Shown here: positions 61,545 to 64,000 of the stretch, piece by piece
How the letters are laid out: each line of letters begins with the position of its first letter
How positions within the stretch are numbered: position 1 is the stretch's first letter
Source of the DNA: JAWSUT01 sp033549345
Lineage (GTDB): Bacteria > Bacillota > Dethiobacteria > Dethiobacterales > Dethiobacteraceae
DNA: 64,000 nucleotides
Direction of reading: 5' to 3'
Assembly (NCBI GenBank): GCA_033549345.1
Contig: JAWSUT010000009.1
Span: 36,483 to 100,482, forward strand
Position numbers and translations under genes: made by a program
The notes under the pieces: generated by a model
Database searches by the model: none
Told to the model about the DNA's origin: nothing
The model's input: the letters and a program-made list of their open reading frames with translations, nothing else

Positions 61545-61792
61545 GATGACGGGGCAAGTATACCGGGAACCTAAGATTCAGAGAGCCGCCGGGTGGTGCG
61601 AGGCGGACTGCGGACCGGGTAGAAACTCCCCCCTGAGTGCCAGCCGAAAGGCTACGAGTAGACCTGGCCGTTGACCCACGTTACGGGATTTGAGTGGACT
61701 GTGCCGGGTAACGGGCGGTCTAGTAGAGTGGTACCGCGGAACACCTTTCGCCTCTAAACGGCGCAGGGTCTTTTTTATTTACAGATATATAT
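61545..61792 (+). promoter_or_regulatory. T-box leader (leucine) ahead of leuA
   Basis: A tRNA-sensing leader. The T-box core AGAGTGGTACCGCGGAA is at 61734-61750, followed by a terminator hairpin ending in TTTTTT (about 61750-61779) that competes with the antiterminator. Upstream is Stem I with the AGTA-type bulge and GGTGGTGCGAGG-like distal loop. CTC at 61626-61628 is a candidate leucine specifier codon, consistent with leuA. Uncharged tRNA-Leu would allow read-through. Confidence 0.9.
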
Positions 61793-61815
61793 TACTATTT
61801 CCGGGAGGGAACGAT

Positions 61816-63371
<1,556 letters not shown>

Positions 63372-63375
<4 letters not shown>

Positions 63376-63524
63376 CGCCTGTTGGTCTCTTCTTCTTTAT
63401 CATGATCTGTATCCGCCCGCCTTGGTTCAACGTCCGCCAGCGGGAGATAATTTGGCAGCGGATACGCCGCCACGTCATCATGAAAAATATCATCCTTATT
63501 CCAGGGAATTTGTTCTTTTTCCAT
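63372..63524 (-). CDS. Small acidic hypothetical protein, 50 residues
   Basis: ATG 63524 (after GGGGGTGAT) to TAG at 63372-63374, encoding MEKEQIPWNKDDIFHDDVAA and a Pro-rich, then Asp/Glu-rich tail. It overlaps the leuA stop by three bases and its terminator. No homologue recognised. Strong ribosome site and sensible composition argue for a real gene; it lies in the same orientation as yneA. Confidence 0.55.
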
Positions 63525-63579
63525 TGTATCACCCCCGGTACTTTTACTGTTAGCTTCACCGGAGGAATATATTTTATGA

Positions 63580-63894
63580 CTATGGCAGGATAATCTCCTG
63601 GCCTGGATAAACGATCGAGTCGGTTATATTGTTGACTGTAAGGATTTCATCGAGATAATCACGAATATCCATGCCGCGCGGCGCATGCTCTCCCGCCAGC
63701 TTCCAGAGTGTGTCTCCCTCTGCAATCACCATCGTCCGGGCCACCGAGTTTTCACCGGAGGCAACGCTGCCGTTGAAGAATGTCAGCGACATTACCAGCA
63801 GGCAAAGCAAAAACAGGGTTGATGTGTTGATGATCTTACGCCTTCTCTGCGCTGCTCTGGCTCTTTTTCTTGAAAATGCAGACAGGGTTTTCAT
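63580..63894 (-). CDS. yneA: YneA-like LysM protein, SOS cell-division inhibitor
   Basis: A 104-residue protein with a basic N-terminus, one transmembrane helix (STLFLLCLLVMSLTFF) and an extracytoplasmic LysM domain (VIAEGDTLWKLAGEHA ... VNNITDSIVYPGQEI). Bacillus YneA has the same design and delays division during DNA damage. The start is ATG 63894 after GAGGTGAT. Three LexA boxes lie directly upstream (63908-63988), matching SOS induction. A divergent lexA probably sits just outside the window, as is usual for this locus. Confidence 0.88.
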   Translation of the reverse strand: MKTLSAFSRKRARAAQRRRKIINTSTLFLLCLLVMSLTFFNGSVASGENSVARTMVIAEGDTLWKLAGEHAPRGMDIRDYLDEILTVNNITDSIVYPGQEIILP

Positions 63895-63907
63895 CTGGTT
63901 ATCACCT

Positions 63908-63921
63908 CGAACACTTGTTTG
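63908..63921. promoter_or_regulatory. LexA (SOS) box 1
   Basis: CGAACACTTGTTTG matches the Gram-positive LexA consensus CGAAC-N4-GTTYG exactly. It begins at the edge of the yneA ribosome site. Confidence 0.9.
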
Positions 63922-63935
63922 ATATTACTATAGCA

Positions 63936-63949
63936 CGAACATATGTGCG
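63936..63949. promoter_or_regulatory. LexA (SOS) box 2
   Basis: CGAACATATGTGCG differs from CGAACATATGTTCG at a single position; it lies between the two perfect boxes. Confidence 0.8.
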
Positions 63950-63974
63950 CGTCAAGATAATTTATAAAAAAATA

Positions 63975-63988
63975 CGAACGAATGTTTG
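63975..63988. promoter_or_regulatory. LexA (SOS) box 3
   Basis: CGAACGAATGTTTG matches CGAAC-N4-GTTYG. It is nearest the window end, so it probably also controls the divergent gene beyond. Confidence 0.88.
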
Positions 63989-64000
63989 ATTTTTTGGTAA

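Overview
The window looks like a chromosome segment of an anaerobic, spore-forming-lineage Firmicute (Clostridia/Peptococcia-like, moderate GC). The basis is inference from gene families: YlbF, DUF3231, DUF1540, YwbE, AprX, a T-box-controlled leuA, Bacillus-type LexA boxes beside a YneA-like gene, strong AGGAGGT ribosome sites, and multihaem c-type cytochromes. It is draft sequence: ten Ns interrupt a histidine kinase gene. I see no rRNA, tRNA, CRISPR array or complete insertion sequence.

Layout. 0-9.6 kb: MATE exporter, DUF3231 and ferritin-like proteins, AprX protease, a class B penicillin-binding protein, a tetrahaem cytochrome, and small NifX-like/DUF5320/YlbF genes, with a palindromic MITE-like element at 7.8 kb. 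9.8-14.8 kb: histidine-degradation operon hutU-fchA-ftcD-hutI, without hutH. 15-18.7 kb: RarD, PatB-like lyase, DUF6544. 18.9-22.6 kb: ABC exporter plus NarL-type two-component system. 23-26.5 kb: YwbE, enoyl-CoA hydratase, and a TetR/FAD-oxidoreductase pair. 27.6-30 kb: polar amino-acid ABC transporter whose binding protein has its two halves in swapped order. 30.9-32.7 kb: second ABC exporter. 33-42.3 kb: a visibly AT-richer accessory stretch of small hydrolases, lipoproteins and unknowns, with gene remnants and a 16-bp motif repeated exactly three times. 42.3-49.6 kb (minus strand): CopZ-like Fe-S protein, PAS-GGDEF-HD-GYP protein, flavodoxin-like reductase, YjbQ, adenine deaminase, HAD phosphatase. 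49.7-51.3 kb: two-subunit CoA-transferase-fold enzyme. 53.2-61.4 kb (minus): alpha-glucan operon with DUF4912, a GH57-glycosyltransferase fusion, GH15, ROK kinase and debranching enzyme. 61.4-64 kb: T-box leuA, then yneA under three LexA boxes.

Main discovery. Three separate genes are interrupted by one in-frame TGA, at or beside a position where cysteine is expected: a DsbA/FrnE-like oxidoreductase (TGA-Pro-Phe-Cys replacing Cys-Pro-Phe-Cys, codon 12, 34932-34934), a CoA-transferase alpha subunit (codon 104, 50030-50032), and a CopZ-like Fe-S protein (Cys-TGA, codon 9, minus strand 42720-42722). Each TGA is followed, with the apical loop starting 18-24 bases downstream, by a small hairpin of the kind expected for a bacterial SECIS element. 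TGA serves as an ordinary stop elsewhere, so the best reading is selenocysteine insertion. The DsbA-type case resembles known selenoprotein families; the CoA-transferase and CopZ-like cases may be new ones.

The second notable observation is the amino-acid binding protein at 27.67 kb: signal peptide, C-terminal half, then N-terminal half, meeting exactly at complementary breakpoints. This looks like a natural circular permutation.
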